NCBI GenBank assembly: GCA_036723735.1
Contig: DAIMGT010000102.1
Location: 1-8,305 of the forward strand
Reading direction: 5' to 3'
Length of the DNA: 8,305 nucleotides
Source: UBA4656 sp002405525
GTDB lineage: Bacteria; Pseudomonadota; Gammaproteobacteria; Xanthomonadales; Ahniellaceae
Made by a program: the position numbers and the translations under genes. Shown one piece after another: positions 7,035 through 8,305 of this stretch. Every line of letters begins with the position of its first letter. Position 1 is the stretch's first letter. The notes beneath the pieces are model-generated. The model saw only the letters and a list, made by a program, of their open reading frames with translations, ran no database searches and was not told the origin of the DNA.

Positions 7035-8213
7035 TCAGCGATCCCGGTCGGCCCGTGCCTCGAGCGCCAGGACGCGCTGCAGCAGGGCCCTGGTCTGCTC
7101 GCGCAGGGTGGCGTTCTCCGCCTCCAGCGTGGCGATGCGCCGCGCCTGGTCGTCGTCGACCACCGCGTTCTCCTCGTGCAACTGCCGCACGGCTTCCACC
7201 GTCAGCGCCTCGAAGCCGGTCGGCACCACCGGCAGGATCCCGTCCTCGCCTTCGCGCACCCATTGCGGCACCGCCGCGCGCACTTCCTGCGCCACGAAAC
7301 CCATGCGTTCGCCCTCGTCCGCAATCACCGACTTCGGGTCGATGTACTCGAACCAGTGGCCGCGAAGTTTCAGGTAAGTGTCCAGCGGTGAGGCAATGTC
7401 GCGGATGTTCTTCTTCAGGCGCGCGTCGGAAAGAACGCTCCATGCACCGGACGTGTTTCGCGTCTGGCCCGTGACGCGATCGATGCCGAAACGGACGTTG
7501 GACTCCGTGCCGACGTAGAACGACCCCGCGCTGAGTCCGAAGAATTCCCCGCGATTCATGACTACATCCCAGCGAATCGCCAGCGGCGAGCCGAATCGCA
7601 GCGAGAGGGAGGGCGAACCCGTCGCGATGTCGCCGAACAGGTTGCTGTTGGTGAGCGCCAGCTGTGCAGTGGCCGCGTCCAGCCGCATGGGGATCGCGCC
7701 ACCATTGCCGGGATCGAGCGACGCGTCGCTGTGCACACCGCCTTCGAACCAGGCGAACGACCCGCCCAGGTCGGTGCGGAAGTACTGCGTGCCCGACTGG
7801 ACCCCGATGCCGTACTCGCCGGCTCCGCCCCAGAGGTTGAGCATCTGCCGGGTCTGGCTGCCGAACGACAGCACACCCGCCGGCGCCACCGACAGGTTGC
7901 CGTCGAGGCGGGTCGCGCCGTTGACGGTCAACGATGCGCCGGCGGCCGGCGTGTTGGTGTTGACCGCCATGCCGCCGGCGGCGCGCACCAGGAACTGGTT
8001 GCTTCCGCTGGACACGAAGTCCGTATCGGCGTCATCGGCCCACACGAAGGTACCGTTGTCGCCGTCGGCATCGCCCGACTCGGCGACGTTCGCGCATGCG
8101 CCGGCGGTGTCTGCCGGCCTTGCGTTGCCCGGCCGCGCCTTGGCGCGCCGGCCGAATGCCCATGACCGGTTGCCGCCGGCACACGACAGGATGCCACCGA
8201 CAACGGCGTATCG
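7035..8213 (-). pseudogene. Tail-fibre-domain (S74) protein, 5'-truncated third paralogue
   Basis: This is the C-terminal part of a fibre protein like the other two. From its broken end it reads RYAVVGG (head-repeat remnant), CAGG with a second cysteine 29 residues on, FVWAD (about 8036-8050), a QFLVRAAGG strand, an RTRQMLNLWGG module (7680-7871), an FGIDRVTGQ strand, then the S74 domain with SDARLKK (Ser codon 7428-7430, Lys five residues on), GFVAQEV, and a coiled coil ending at the stop at 7035. The N-terminal domain, signal peptide and most of the head are missing. The minus-strand frame stays open to the window edge, but upstream of about 8213 it becomes arginine- and proline-rich and unrelated to the family. 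Its third-position GC falls from 24 of 30 codons before that point to 17 of 30 beyond it. A GTG at 8045 lies inside FVWAD and is not a start. Without a start or export signal it is probably non-functional, unless the junction is an assembly error. Confidence 0.75.
7133..7217 (-). repeat. Direct repeat, copy 2 (encodes the end of the S74 domain)
   Basis: This is the partner of 2221-2305, in the same orientation, 77 of 85 bases identical by hand count. It encodes the GFEALTVEAVRQLHEENA part of the truncated paralogue. Confidence 0.75.
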
Positions 8214-8305
8214 GGCCGGTGCTGGCCATCGTGCAGCGCGTGATCGGGAACTGGCTGGCCGATCAGGCGGGCGTCGGCCGCGCCAGCGCGCAGTGCGGCG
8301 CGGTG
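8214..8305 (+). mobile_element. Fragment of an IS91-family transposase, running off the window
   Basis: From 8216 the plus strand reads PVLAIVQRVIGNWLADQAG, then VGRASAQCGAV, to the window edge. This resembles, from memory, the interior of IS91-type transposases just before their conserved GAVTLIQRFGSA block (typically VLxIVxRxI...QAG...A.TGAV). Third positions are G or C in 29 of 30 codons, as expected of coding DNA in this genome. The fragment lacks the transposase N-terminus: left of about 8214 the DNA belongs to the fibre gene on the other strand. It is therefore a truncated element or the edge of a rearrangement. The next bases lie outside the window, so the C-terminal part may be complete. 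Confidence 0.62.

Noticed and set aside
7035..8045. Complete 336-aa gene starting at the GTG at 8045
   Set aside because: That GTG is the valine of the conserved FVWAD segment; homology to the paralogues continues upstream to about 8213.
37..8213. Prophage or phage tail-fibre region
   Set aside because: S74 domains occur in phage fibres, but the two complete proteins have signal peptides, and there are no structural, lysis, integrase or replication genes of a phage in the window.

Overview
This GC-rich window looks like a chromosomal segment of a gammaproteobacterium of the Xanthomonadales/Lysobacterales type, perhaps Rhodanobacteraceae. That placement is inferred from base composition, from the pairing of a TIGR02999-type ECF sigma factor with a Hanks kinase carrying TPR-like repeats, and from a small secreted protein ending in an IFANGFES tail. 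No marker gene is present to prove it.

Left half, minus strand (37-4048): three genes read leftwards and probably form one unit. They encode a 641-residue secreted S74/tail-fibre-domain protein (GTG start at 4048), a 98-residue exported protein of unknown function, and a 567-residue paralogue of the first. The two large proteins share a nearly gap-free N-terminal domain, YadA-like head repeats, a conserved cysteine pair, an FVWAD segment and a C-terminal S74 chaperone domain with coiled coil. Their middle modules occur in a different order. They resemble cell-surface fibres or adhesins rather than phage parts: both have signal peptides and no phage genes are nearby.

Centre, plus strand (4186-7012): a divergent two-gene operon encodes an ECF sigma factor and, four bases later, a membrane-anchored Ser/Thr kinase with a cytoplasmic N-terminal kinase domain, one transmembrane helix and a long TPR-like region predicted to be periplasmic. 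Known relatives of this pairing (PknS-EcfK in Xanthomonas citri, PknT-EcfP in Vibrio parahaemolyticus) activate the sigma factor by phosphorylating a threonine in region 2.2. Here Thr60 occupies an equivalent-looking position. It is a plausible inference, not shown, that this module controls the flanking fibre genes.

Right end (7035-8305): a third S74 fibre paralogue converges on the kinase gene but has lost its N-terminal half. At about 8213 its reading frame stops making sense. From there to the window edge the plus strand carries about 30 codons resembling the interior of an IS91-family transposase. The window therefore ends on a rearrangement (or assembly) junction between two gene fragments.

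There are no gene-free stretches above 300 bases. The largest gap is the 137-bp divergent intergenic region at 4049-4185. Positions 1-36 lie downstream of the leftmost gene and show no recognisable element. I saw no tRNA, rRNA or CRISPR array.
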